Shown piece by piece: positions 39,263 through 49,653 of a stretch of DNA of 64,000 nucleotides. The notes below the pieces were generated by a model. The model had not been told where the DNA came from. It made no database searches and saw only the letters and a list, made by a program, of their open reading frames with translations. Numbering within the stretch: the first letter of the stretch is position 1; each line of letters opens with the position of its first letter. This DNA is from Diplonema papillatum (lineage: Eukaryota; Euglenozoa; Diplonemea; Diplonemida; Diplonemidae). The stretch spans positions 186,001 through 250,000 of the forward strand of contig JAPJBO010000104.1 of the NCBI GenBank assembly GCA_030068145.1, written 5' to 3'. Both the position numbers and the translations under genes were made by a program.

Positions 39263-39795
39263 TTTTTTTCTGTTTCTTCTCTTCCTTCCGCCGCGGTTTT
39301 GTCACGCAGCGGGTCTCCTTTCGCCCGTGTTCCACGTTCGAATTGAGTATCGCAAACCCGAGTGGCGCAGCTGGAAAAGCCGTGGTCTGCGTTCGAGTTC
39401 GAATTCAGTAGTGCAAAACCCGCGAAGTCGCAGCTAGAATGCTGCTTCACGAAGGAGGGACACCTCCTCCCTTGTGCGAGTTGCGGTGACCGTTCTCACA
39501 GGGGCGTTTCTTTTTCGTCTTTTCGTGCGACTCCGTGTTGGACGCGAGCACTAAAAGGGTCAACGCAAAACGCAAAGGCACGCCGCAGTTCTAAATAAAA
39601 AGCGTGCAAGTCCTGCCGGGAGGCAGCCTGAGTGCACAGAGCTGTCGATCGACGTGGCGGCGGTTCTTTTCCAGTGCGTGTTCTCACACGGTAGCGATCC
39701 GAACTTTTTTGCGCAAAAAAACGCTGGACGAATGCGTGCGAATCCGCGCGCCAAATCAGGGAGTGCCCGTCTGCCCTTCACAGCGGGGGCGGCGT
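39263..39795. other. Intergenic spacer, nothing recognised
   Basis: T-rich at the start, as after the other R2 copy. It is probably the 3' untranslated region of the OTU gene near its end. No other feature is seen. Confidence 0.4.
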
Positions 39796-41628
39796 TCACC
39801 TCTTGGGCCGGCGCGTGACGGGGTTGTAGTGCTCGGCGAGCGCCTCCTCGCAGTACGAGAGCCAGTACTCGGCCTTCGGTTCGACCGCGTTTCCGCTCGA
39901 GTCGCGGGGCCGGATTTTGTGCATCCAGCCGCCCTTCGTCTTGCCGTTCGCGTCGTCGTCTTCGTACACGTGGCTCGTGATGACGTTGAGGAGAAGCCCG
40001 TAGCGGTCGGCCGCCGCCTGCAGCGTAATGTGGTCGCCCCACGTGTCGGTCGCGCCCATGCGCGACACGAACTCCTTGAAGGTGCAGTCGACGACGAACG
40101 CGGCGTACAGGTCCTCGTGCTTCTTCAGGTGCGCCACGACCTGCTTCCGCACCTCTTTGTGCTTGTCCACGTCGCGCAGGGCGTGCCACGCGATGCTGCG
40201 GAACTGGCAGTTCCCGTCCGCGGCGACGGGGTGCTCTATGAACCCGAACCGCCGGAGGTTCGACTCGAGCGTCGTGCGCTCGGTCACTTTTTTGGGCGCA
40301 GGCGACGACGGGCCGCCTTGCGACGCCCTGCGCGCGACGGGGATGCCCTTCGCTCCGTCGGCGGCCTGCGCCGACTGCCCGCCGCGGGGGGTGGCGAGGC
40401 TGCCGGTGGCAACGGGGGTGCGGGGAGACATCGCATCGGTGTAGCGGGGGCTCACGACCTCGCTCAGGAGTTGGGCGGGCGCCGTGCTTTGGAGCTTCGG
40501 GACGGCTTTCGACCGGACCGCCTGCTTCTGCTGGAAACGGGTGCCGGAGGAGGGGTCGGCCTGGGGTGCGGAGACGAGGGACCCGCCGCCTTCGGACGAC
40601 GCCGGCTTACTGCGGGCGCTGCTGGATGAGGTGCTTTCCCGCGGCTCGTCGTCCTTGGGGTCGACGTACACGGTGCCGTGGCCGCGGGAGTACGCGGGGC
40701 CGGCCTTCGCGCCCGGCAGCGGCGCGTCGCTCTTCTGGGCGGCGTACGACCCTCCGAGCGCAGAGTTCTCTCGGGTCGCGGCGGCGAAGGTGCCGCCAAG
40801 CCCGCGGGGCGTGCCCTGCCCGCTGCGCCGCGAGGTTTCCCGCCGGATCGGCGCGTCGTTGCTGTTCAAGCGCGGGATGTGCTGCCGCGGCGTCGACGTG
40901 CCGACCGACCCTGCCGGGGTCCCCGTCAACGGGGTTGACGTCATAGGGGACGCTGGGTTCGACCGCACGTTGCCCGACTGGTGCAGCGGGGTCGCCGTCG
41001 CGTACCCCCGCACCAACGGCGGCGGCTTCGCAAAGAACTCCGATATGTTATGCCGGATCTGAGCTGCCTCCAGCAACGACCTGAGGCCGTTGAGCACCTT
41101 ACGAGACTCAGACGTGTATGGCGTGTAGTCTTGGCGCTCCTTCGGGAGCATGACACGACTCGGCAGGTCGACGCAGCTCTGCAGCCGCGTGTCCATAGGC
41201 GTCGGCGTCTGCCACGACACGTGGCAACTGCACACGCGAGACTTGTTCCCCGAGCTGTCGCTGACCCAGACGACTCCGTTCGCCAGCATGCGCACGCTGT
41301 AGTGGCTGTCGGCCACGCTCCACTGCACTTCTCGGACGGCTTCCGCAGCTTCCACGCCCGAAAGGCTACGCTGGTGCGCGTCCAATTTTTCGACCATCAC
41401 CCCAGCACTCCCTGTGACATCCGCAAGCTGCTCTAAGGTGTGCGCCACGGCCTTCGCACTCGATAAGCAATCTGCCAGCGGAATTGAATAATCGGAGTTC
41501 GGGACGAAGAGGTGGAGCCAGTCGTCGCTGGCCCTCGTAAGCTCTGCGGTCCTGAACGACTGCCCGCGGTTCCCGTTTTCGTACACAATGCACTCGTTGC
41601 TCAGCGGCTGGCTCATGATTTTGTACAT
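39796..41628 (-). CDS. OTU-family cysteine protease with long disordered middle
   Basis: 610 residues from the ATG at 41628 (MYKIMSQP). This ATG is about 55 bases past an acceptor-like site (CATTATCAG), and the frame stays open back to it, so an upstream exon is possible. Residues 1-200 look globular and beta-rich, but I do not recognise them. Residues 200-440 are Ser/Pro/Arg-rich and disordered. Residues 451-610 are an OTU domain: catalytic D471 and C474 in ADGNCQFRSIAWHAL, and H600 in LAEHYNPV, with YWLSYCEEA before it. This is the normal D-G-N-C and H-Y-N layout, so activity is expected: removal of ubiquitin or a ubiquitin-like protein. The linkage preference is unknown. The basic C-terminus ends just after the catalytic His. 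Confidence 0.88.
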   Translation of the reverse strand: MYKIMSQPLSNECIVYENGNRGQSFRTAELTRASDDWLHLFVPNSDYSIPLADCLSSAKAVAHTLEQLADVTGSAGVMVEKLDAHQRSLSGVEAAEAVREVQWSVADSHYSVRMLANGVVWVSDSSGNKSRVCSCHVSWQTPTPMDTRLQSCVDLPSRVMLPKERQDYTPYTSESRKVLNGLRSLLEAAQIRHNISEFFAKPPPLVRGYATATPLHQSGNVRSNPASPMTSTPLTGTPAGSVGTSTPRQHIPRLNSNDAPIRRETSRRSGQGTPRGLGGTFAAATRENSALGGSYAAQKSDAPLPGAKAGPAYSRGHGTVYVDPKDDEPRESTSSSSARSKPASSEGGGSLVSAPQADPSSGTRFQQKQAVRSKAVPKLQSTAPAQLLSEVVSPRYTDAMSPRTPVATGSLATPRGGQSAQAADGAKGIPVARRASQGGPSSPAPKKVTERTTLESNLRRFGFIEHPVAADGNCQFRSIAWHALRDVDKHKEVRKQVVAHLKKHEDLYAAFVVDCTFKEFVSRMGATDTWGDHITLQAAADRYGLLLNVITSHVYEDDDANGKTKGGWMHKIRPRDSSGNAVEPKAEYWLSYCEEALAEHYNPVTRRPKR

Positions 41629-41924
41629 CGTGGTGCCCACGTTCCAAGTAAATGTCTTTCCGGTCTTCAGCTTGGTTCCACCTGATAATGTGTTGTTTTC
41701 CCGTTGCAACACGACCTTGACCAGTGGTCAGTCGTCGACCCCCTAACGGTCACCCTGCGGTTACTTAGTGCTGGATTGGCAATTGTAGTATTTCCGCGGC
41801 AACTGCAAGGTACGTACGGGTCTTTGGTAAACGTGAGCACACAGGTACAGGGTTTGCAGGCCAAACCGGGTTTTGGAAACCGGGAGGCCGGCCCTAACTA
41901 AATATCTGGTACGAACGCCGACTT

Positions 41925-42060
41925 CTTTTTGTTGAGCGCTTTCGCCCGGCACTGAACCTTAAAGATCGTGTGTTGCAGCATTTCCTCCTGTGTGAGCCTT
42001 TGCAACGGGCGGCGTCCTCGGTTTCTTCCAAAGCAGGTGTTTTATTCCGAAAAAGGAAAA
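41925..42060 (+). repeat. R1 SINE-like repeat, diverged copy
   Basis: TTTGTTGAGCGCTTTCGCCC, GGCACTGAACC and TTTGCAACGGGCGGCGTCCTC, then AAAGCAGGTGTTTTATTCCG and an A-rich tail. Confidence 0.65.
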
Positions 42061-42540
42061 GAAAGTGGATGATACCTAGCTGATCGGTTTCTAGCTGTGC
42101 GGAGCGCTCCTCTCGCTGTGATGCGTATTGCGGGTGCGCCGGAGTACGAACAGGAAATACGTCCATGAAGGCGGGAGCGTCCCGCCGTAGATTCGATCCT
42201 GGCGCATAGGTGCGGTGAGCACTGTAGCCGCTGTTTGGGTGGTGCTTTGGGCGTTTTGGGCTACAAAGAAAACACCCAATAGTCTTCAGGAATGTCGGTT
42301 TGCCGGGTAGGAATTTAGCCTGTTGTCTCATCAACCGTGGCTATCTGGGGGGGGTTACCCCAACGGAAGTGATTCTCTTCCTTTTCACCTTTCCTAAGCT
42401 GGAACAACTGAAGCATGTGCCCACGCCTGAGTGAGTAGCCGGCGGAAAATTCTCTGCGTCGCCGCAAAGTGGGTGCGTCGAAATAGTCGTTGTCGACGTT
42501 CGTAGGTGTCCGCCACACATGCACGGCACCTCTGGACGCA

Positions 42541-42650
42541 GGGGTAGGGTAGGGTAGGGTAGGGTAGGGTAGGGTAGGGTAGGGTAGGGTAGGGTAGGGT
42601 AGGGTAGGGTAGGGTAGGGTAGGGTAGGGTAGGGTAGGGTAGGGTAGGGT
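42541..42650 (+). repeat. Interstitial TAGGG tandem array (about 22 units)
   Basis: About 109 bases of uninterrupted TAGGG units with no visible error, ended on both sides by unique sequence. The motif is one base short of the TTAGGG telomere repeat and equals the telomere unit known in Giardia. It is therefore either a microsatellite or an internal telomere-like block. Confidence 0.9.
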
Positions 42651-42971
42651 CGCTATCCTACAGTGAGAACCCCACGCGGTGTAGAAAGGTCAGTGAATCA
42701 ACTCGATGGAGAAACGGCATCTTGCCGCAACTCCGGCGCAGGCACACAGCCCAATCGTTTACTGTTGTCCGTTCCATTTCCCACTCCAGCTTCCGAAACA
42801 GCACGGTTTGTGCAGAAACTCTTTTCTGTAGCAGCATGGGATGGGGTACAAAAACACAGAGTCGTAAGCCTCAAGACTGAGGGAGCTTGTTCGGAAAGCG
42901 GTGTCCCGTGACTCCGAAGCATACAAAAACTGTTGGTTTTTTCTCTCCCGCTCCCTTTCGTTGCCTTTGGT

Positions 42972-43577
42972 TCACGACCGGTCTGCAGTGTCCGAACACT
43001 GAGAACAGCCAAGAGACGTTCCTAACAGACTGGACTCGGAGCGGGGTTCACGTTGCCGGCCACCCCTGCATATAGCATACCCGAAGGGAGGGCGTTCAAC
43101 GGCGGGTGCCGGCGTCGTGTGTCTGCTGTCCAACAACAGCTCGCGGACACGGTATAGAATTTCGTTCGGTACCTCCGAATAGCTGAACTTGGAATTGCTC
43201 ACCATGGTCAGCGGCAGCTGCTGGTATTGATTCCCGGTGTCGACCAGGAGCTCATCGGGGCCTGTATTAGTGAGGGTTGGACCGTTTGTGCCAGTGAGAA
43301 GAAAGACGAAGAGAGTAATTCTGACCAAAACACGCTGCAACCATCGTTGTCGTCTTCACAATACCTTGTAAGCAACCCGCAGATTGGTAGTCCTGGAAAA
43401 CAAGAAAAAGGAAAGGAAGGTACCTCTGTGTGACTTGATCGGCACTTTGCACACGAGGCCGACGGTGTACCCTTCGGTTGTTGTGAATCTAACGACATCA
43501 TTCTTCTTGCCCAGTCCCTTCTCAATGTCACGGCGTGCGATCCAGCGTTCTTCTAAGTACCTCTGAGCCTCGACCAT
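42972..43577 (-). CDS. Small two-exon orphan gene
   Basis: Exon 1 runs 43577-43424 from an ATG (MVEAQRYLEERW...). A GT-AG intron (43423-43262, 162 nt) with a GTACCT donor and an AATACAG acceptor joins it in phase 1 to exon 2 from 43261. The joined protein reads ...VPIKSHR, G, PDELLVDTGNQYQQLP... with a protein-like composition. Near FGYAICRG the sequence turns less protein-like, and a GTATGC donor lies there, so a third exon may replace the stated end. The first 70 residues look beta-rich (DVVRFTTTEGYTVGLVCKV), perhaps an SH3-like barrel. I do not recognise the family. Confidence 0.45.
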
Positions 43578-43733
43578 AAAGGCACCCAGTGGGTGGCCTC
43601 ACTGGGTAGCTCCAAGGTAGATTATGTGGTTGCTCTTTTACTTCCTTAGTGTTACCTGTGGTGGCGGGTCCGGAAAAACGCTAAAAGCTCAATGTAGCAG
43701 CGCGGTGTGATGCCCTTCATCGGGGGGCAGATG

Positions 43734-44190
43734 AGCATAGTTGAGTGCATTGTGGTCTTCAATTCGCCGGGCGGTGTTGTCAGCACTTCGTTTACCGCGT
43801 CGCGTCACGTAGCCATTAAGGCGCAGTCAACTGTGTCGCCATCGTGAAGGCCCCCCCATGACAGAGCATAGTTGAGTGCATTGTGGTCTTCAGTTCGCCG
43901 GGCGATGTTGTCAGCACTTCGTTTACCGCGTCGCGTCACGTACGTGTCGCGGGTGGAGGATCGGGACCGCAGCAGCCATTAAGGCGCGGTCAACTGTGTC
44001 GCCATCGTGAAGGCCCCCCCATGACAGAGCATAGTTGAGTGCATTGTGGTCTTCAATTCGCCGGGCGATGTTGTCAGCACTTCGTTTACCGCGTCGCGTC
44101 ACGTGCATGTCGCTGGCGGGTGGGCGGCGACCGCAGCAGCCACTAAGGCGCGGTCAACAGTGTCGCCGTCGTGAAGGTCCCCCCATAACA
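43734..44190 (+). repeat. Tandem array, three units of about 163 bp
   Basis: Units start with GCATAGTTGAGTGCATTGTG at 43734, 43865 and 44028. Units 2 and 3 are 163 bp. Unit 1 is 131 bp because it lacks a 32-base segment between CGTCACGTA and GCCATTAAGG. Units share GTCAGCACTTCGTTTACCGC and end in a C-run (GGCCCCCCCAT). Confidence 0.88.
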
Positions 44191-44481
44191 CCAAAGGCAG
44201 ACGCAGAAAATCTACTAAGCGGCGGCACCACGAGCCTTCCGGCACGCTCGGAAGGAAGCGGAAGGTGGTACAAACAACTGCAGAAGGCGGAGGAGACGTC
44301 AAGCGGTATCGCCATGAGCGACCCGAGGCTCCCCGGGTTAAACTAGACTCCGACGTGAGCTGCGCCTCTCAACCGGGGTGCGCACTCAAAACCCGACGCG
44401 GTGATCTAAATCGGAGTAGCCAACCTCCTCGCGGTGGTCCGGTCCACGTGCGCAAGCACGGCTAATGGCAGCACGTGCACA

Positions 44482-44591
44482 GTGCGCTGCTCAGGGTAGT
44501 TGAAGGCCTGTCAGTAGTCCCGGGGGACGATCGTAGTAATTTTGTTGCATTAGTGTGATTGTCAGGCCTTCGACTACCCTGAGCAACGCAC
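44482..44591. repeat. Near-perfect 29-bp inverted repeat
   Basis: The arms at 44482-44510 and 44563-44591 (GTGCGCTGCTCAGGG... and ...CCCTGAGCAACGCAC) match in 27 of 29 positions, with a 52-base loop. GGGACGAT is repeated directly, in the loop and just outside. It could be a small MITE-like element or an RNA hairpin. Confidence 0.75.
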
Positions 44592-47224
44592 TATACCGAG
44601 GGACGATAGTGAGACTAATGCAATCCCGTACTAAACCCGACGGTAGGGAGTTCTGACGATGCCGAGAGCGTCCAACACGCCCACGGAGCGACCAGCAAGC
44701 ATTGAGTTCTTTTAAGTACATGAACCACATGGATTAGCATGCACAGCAAGCATCCAAAGCAGGGGTTCGCGTCACAACGAGACTCTCTCTTAATCCGGTC
44801 CATCCCCTCCGTGACATATTCGTGACAATTTGAAGTTGGAAAGCAAAAATATCTGCATTAGACGGAAGCACTCGACCAGAAATCATTTCTTCCGAAACAA
44901 ACCGCACAAAGGCACAAAAAAGGCAAGTCCCCACCCAATCCGGTACGGCGCGCAGCCCCATGCGCCTTAGACCGCTACTCTTTGTTTGCTTTCCGTGTCT
45001 CCGTTTCCCCGAGGCCCGGCGAGGGGGCGAAAGTCATAAGTCACACACTCTTCAATGCAGGAGGGTTTGGAAGGAATATTCTCCATTCCCAAGTAAGCGT
45101 TTGGTTCATGGTTCGAGGACGAACGACGGGCAGGGCATGTCATACCATCCTCTACTTGTCTCTGGTGACAAGTACAGACAAAAGTACGTTGATTTGTCGT
45201 TGTACCTAGTACTTATTCTCTCTCGTTTCGTTTTCGAATTCTGGGGACATCTCTCGTCCGATTTCATTCCGCACAACAAAAAGTATCAATGAACCGTTCT
45301 TTCAGATCCAAGGCACGCGGAGTTTATCAATTCCGAATGAGCGGTGCGACCAGGTCCAGTAATACCTCGATTGTCGAGTGAAAGACCTCTTGAGGATCTG
45401 GGGTTATTTTGGTTGAAACTGAAGGGGTAGGGGAGGGCGTGAACTCGTCTCGGGGTTCGCTCCTCGGACCAGTCCAAGAATGGAGCAATTCTGCCGTATG
45501 GTACAGCGTCACAGAGCAGCCTAAAAGATGCACCCAGGTATCTGCCTTCCAACTCGTCCCTCTCGGGAAAGGTCAGTCGACGGCTGTATGCAAGTGGGTG
45601 GAGGTCCTGGGACTGCGAAGGCGTGACTACCCCACACAAGAAGGACTTGCTGTCTCTCTGTTCTGCCCCTGCCGCCATAGCCATCCTCGGCCAAGCATCA
45701 GTTTCTCGTCCTTCAACGCAACCTTGCCTTCAGCATGGTCCCAAGCGTTTCTCAGAGTAGGAGTTCGCTTGACACTCCGGGGCTTTGGAGTCTCACACAC
45801 AGTAAAGTGGTCTATTCAACCTCTCGGAATTGCCGCCTGTACTCATTTTCGAAGGAGGCTACGCGACCTACTTGCATGCCTGTTGCTACCAGGCATACGC
45901 TCCAATGATAAAACCTGTGAACCCTGACCACAATGGTCGTGTAGATAGACGATCAACATGAATAATAGGGTTAGCGCCTTGTCGTCGCAGCCTTTTTGAG
46001 ATGACATCGGAACATAGCGAGAGCAAGGAACAATTTCCTCTGGTATGAGAAAGGCCAAGCACGCTCCTAAAGACCCAAAAAGCTCCGATCCAGCGAAGAG
46101 GACACCGGTGCCGGCTGCTGAAATTAAATGATTCGCGACTGGTCGGAACTGCAGTACTCTCCGAAGGTCCAAGAATCGCAGAAGACGAACATTGGGCCGG
46201 AGTTCGGATCGCTCTGATAACGGACCATCAGCATCAGCTGATTATTTCTGTCATTACTGAGAACTGTGGGAACAGCCTGCTTCGTGCGGTACCCATAGGC
46301 AAGCGCAACTATCATATTTCCCGTCATCCTGCTGATGCTGGCTGTCCTATCAAGCGTGATGAAAGTTTCAAAAAGACCGCACACCCTAAAAGAGGGCCGA
46401 TAAGTGCTTCAAGAATAAGAATGCCAGGAGGGGAAGAGGGCGTTTCAATTTCAGTTCGTTTTGCTCGTTTAGGTGAGTATCTGTTCAGTTTGTTTCTTCG
46501 AGAGGTGCAAAAGCGGGACAGAGTCGCCACACTCTTGCTCCTACTTCTTGCGTTGCGGCACATAACGCGTGTTCAGTGCAAGGGCTGCTTTTGAGGCGGC
46601 CTATTGCTTTTCACTTCCTGAAACTTTTGTTCAAGAAACAAAGAGACGCACGAGGAGTGCATATGAACGTCGCCCTCCAAAATTAGGGCGTTGACCGCAC
46701 TCAGTTTTTTTCCTTCCTTTTTCCCCCTTTTTTTGTTTTTCCTTATTCTCTGGACGGCACGTGCTGGGGATGATACTTGCAGATCGAGAGCTGTTTCTTG
46801 CCTCACAGGGAGGCGGTTTCGTGAACACTATTCTCGGAGACCTGCACCGAGGCGAGGGACGGCTACGTTTCCCGTTAAGGTTTGCCGAGCTTGAATGGGG
46901 GAGTTCGATTCGGTATCGGCTCGCTAGGTGCGAAGAAGACTCGTCCAAAATGGACCCTTTCCGAATTCCCTCACTCACTCCCCCGGGACTGGTGCTTGAC
47001 GCAAATGCAATAAACACAAGCGCGTAAACGGCTCGGGTCGTGCGGCTGGGCCGTACGTACTGCAGTTCAGAAGAAGCAAACAGACCCACAACTCGCCTTC
47101 GGGCAAAACCCGATCTGAGCACGACTACCGGTGACGCTTAAAAGGTATAGAAGGTCAGCACGCGGCTGTTCGTAGGCCGCGCAGGCTGAAAGTGGGTGTA
47201 GATGGGCCATCTTTGTAACTGTTT
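44592..47224. other. Intergenic spacer with possible membrane-protein remnant
   Basis: Minus-strand pieces between about 46563 and 45980 read as hydrophobic segments in different frames: ILILEALIGPLLGCAVFL, MTGNMIVALAYGYRTKQAV and ISAAGTGVLFAGSELFGSL. This could be a decayed or multi-exon membrane-protein gene, but I could not link the pieces with splice sites. Nothing else is supported. Confidence 0.25.
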
Positions 47225-47704
47225 TTATTGATCGTAGTAGTCGTCGTCGCCGTCGTCTGCGTACTGACCATGCGCAGTGGAGTAGTCGTTGTCGCCGCAG
47301 GCTTGGCGATAGTTGGTGTTCGATTGCGCGGCGATGGATTCCGCGGCGAGGGAAGAGGTGTAGCACGTGGTGTCGGCCCCTGCAGGCCCCGGGTTGTGGT
47401 TGTCGAGCATCTTGCCCTTGTGGTCTTTGTGGTGGGTCGCCGGGTAGTTGTAAGCGAGCTTCACCGTCGACCTAGGCTGCCTGGGGATCCGACCGTCTGC
47501 GTTCCGCACCAGGCTTTGGTAGCACACGTGACACAGTGCCCGGCCGTCAAACTTGACGACGGTGCGGGAGAGCTTGCACAGGCACTCGTCGCAGTGCGAC
47601 GGGGGGCGCACACTCTTACTCTTGTCGGGGCTGAGGGCGCGGGCCTTCCCAATGTGCGGGTTCTTTTTACGCCGCTTCGACTCTGCTGAGTGGCACTGTC
47701 CCAT
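47225..47704 (-). CDS. Small zinc-binding protein with N-myristoylation signal
   Basis: 159 residues from the ATG at 47704. It starts MGQCHS, fitting the N-myristoylation rule (Gly2, Ser6), with Cys4 available for palmitoylation, so attachment to the inner face of a membrane is likely. A basic stretch (KRRKK) follows. A single zinc knuckle spans residues 38-61: C38-x2-C41 and C58-x2-C61, with VKFDGRALC between, like half of a LIM or treble-clef unit. The last 60 residues are polar and end in an acidic/Tyr run (DDGDDDYYDQ). The open frame upstream of this ATG is not protein-like. Function unknown; a membrane-tethered adaptor is plausible. Confidence 0.6.
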   Translation of the reverse strand: MGQCHSAESKRRKKNPHIGKARALSPDKSKSVRPPSHCDECLCKLSRTVVKFDGRALCHVCYQSLVRNADGRIPRQPRSTVKLAYNYPATHHKDHKGKMLDNHNPGPAGADTTCYTSSLAAESIAAQSNTNYRQACGDNDYSTAHGQYADDGDDDYYDQ

Positions 47705-48859
47705 TGCGCACCGGGGAAGCCGGCCCTGCCTTATATTTCCTTCAAAACACAGGACAGGAGCCCTGGATAGCTGCCGTCGACAGAACGAACGTCGGGCACA
47801 AAGAGAGTTTCTTTCTTCTAGGGGAGAAGGGCTATATGATGCGCGTTCCTGATTGTTGGTTGTTTTCGTTTGGAATGAAAAAGAAGAACTGAAGTTGCAC
47901 ATTCTCCTCCTTCTCCTCCGGCCATACACCACGCGTGCGCAGCATCGTGCCTCGCCACCGTGATCATTTTTCTTCCTGCTGGGTGCTCCGTTGATTCACT
48001 GAGCCACACCGCTGGCTGCAAGTATTGTGCTTGGCCTTCGCGACTCCATTTGGCAGATGCCTCGGCCCTGTGTTACTTCAAGAAGCCGCTGTTTTAGAGT
48101 TTTAGTTCCAAAGGTTCGAGTGTTCTCTGACGGTTGGGTCCTACTTACTGTTGCAGGCCTGTATGGTTACTCCTTTGTGCCAGCCGTTCATCTCGACGAC
48201 ATCTCATGGCCTACGACACCCGTGCAGTCATTTTTCTTCTTCATCTCTCATCTTCTGGCGTTGGCTGACGGGGCCACTGATGAGGTCGGGTCGGACGGAG
48301 CGAGGCGTGGTTGGCCTTGCTTCTTGATCCTTGATGGTTTGCCCGGTTTCGCCACTTGGCTGCGACGTCCTGGTGGTGCCGGTTCCCTTAGATCCTTCGG
48401 CGCGTCTCCGGGCGTTGCAGGCGCAGCCACCATGCAAAGCCGCACTCCCGCTTCATTCGGCAAGGCGTAAGTTCGCGTTTCACTTTAGCCAAGGCATTCT
48501 GAGAACCTTCCTACCCGGTGTCCCGGTACGCTCATGGCGAGAAATAGAAGCTGCGCTAAAAGGTATCTTTGGAGACTGCTTCGTTTTTTTTTTTTTTTTA
48601 CTTTACTTTTCGTTGACTGACAAAAGAAGAACAAACAAAAAAGCTGAACTCGGCCATGCGGACGACACCTTCGTTCGCCCGGCACCTTCGTTCGCCCGGG
48701 AGATACAACGGAACGTTTCCGGAGTAGGGGCTTGCACTCTTGAACGGATGCACGGGTAGCGACGATCAGCATCACGTGATCCAGAAAATGACGAAGAAGA
48801 ACACTTGTGTTCTTCCCGTATACTCCGTATACTATACTGGGGGAGGCCTGTACTTGCAT
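47705..48859. other. Intergenic spacer, nothing recognised
   Basis: Includes a T-run near 48586-48599. No gene or shared repeat seen. Confidence 0.4.
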
Positions 48860-49150
48860 ATCTTCCGTTGGAACTTATCTTGTGCAGCCGCTGTTCCGGA
48901 AATGTTCCCTCCAGTACGACTGGACTCTTAAGAAAATGCTCGGAGGGGCCGTCGGTGCTCATTTTCGATGGAGGCTAGAGAGGGAAAAGAGCAATACAGC
49001 TACAATAGGGTCTTTTCGTTGACGTACACCCAGCGCCAAAACCCAGACTTACCTGTGTTTCGTGCAGGCTACCTGCACATCCTCCCTTTGTGATTTTTCA
49101 ACTGGCCCTCCTCGAGAATTTCCTACGAGTGCTTATTCAAAACAAGAAGA
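48860..49150 (+). repeat. R1 SINE-like repeat, long copy
   Basis: The longest copy. An upstream module (GCCGCTGTTCCGGAAATGTT to CTTAAGAAAA) is also found alone at 50258-50316. The GGAGGCTAGAG block, the core (GTTGACGTACACCCAGCGCC) and an A-rich end (ATTCAAAACAAGAAG) follow. It abuts R5 copy 2. Confidence 0.7.
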
Positions 49151-49350
49151 ATAGTTGAGTTGCAGCTCTTGACAAAGATAGATGGAAAAAAGAAGGTGTT
49201 TTTATTCTTCGCTTTTTCTCACGAACGGGGGGGGTCGGTCCTGCTTTTGGCTTTGTAGGTTCTCCCGACTCCCCTATTCGTGGTCAGCACAAACTCAAGA
49301 GGTGTAGTCAACTATTCCCTGCAGTATTGGCATGCTTTCAACAAAAAAAG
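49150..49350 (+). repeat. R5 repeat, uninterrupted copy
   Basis: Matches 25713-26040 except for the R1 insertion in that copy. Shared landmarks are TTTTTCTCACGAACGGGGGG, GGTTCTCCCGACTCCCC and GTCAACTATTCCCTG. Confidence 0.8.
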
Positions 49351-49653
49351 AGAGACGCTACTTCGCAAAAGTGCCTGCCCATGCGTCTTCTGATGGAAGA
49401 CGCGCATGAGACCACTAATAACATTCTTTTTGTTTCTACCTGCTTATCTAGCGAAAAAGCAGTCACAGGAGCGAACTGGAAACCGGGTCGAGAAGGTGAC
49501 CGGCGGCGTCGTGTTCCCCCAAGAGCCCCCAAGAGCTGGGACGGTTTAAGTGTCTTTAGAAGCTGGAGAATATCGATGCGGTTTTGACACAGCTCGGACA
49601 AGGTGTTCTGGGTTTCAGTTTGGGCCTGCGCTAGGCAAGATCACACCTACGAC

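Noticed and set aside
42541-42650. A true chromosome end
   Set aside because: Unique sequence and genes continue on both sides, so the array is internal.
43393-43423. A 31-nt mini-intron (GTACC...CCAG), and a similar 35-nt one at 1637-1671
   Set aside because: Splicing them out leads to stops soon after, while the longer introns (162 and 123 nt) using the same donors keep the frame open.
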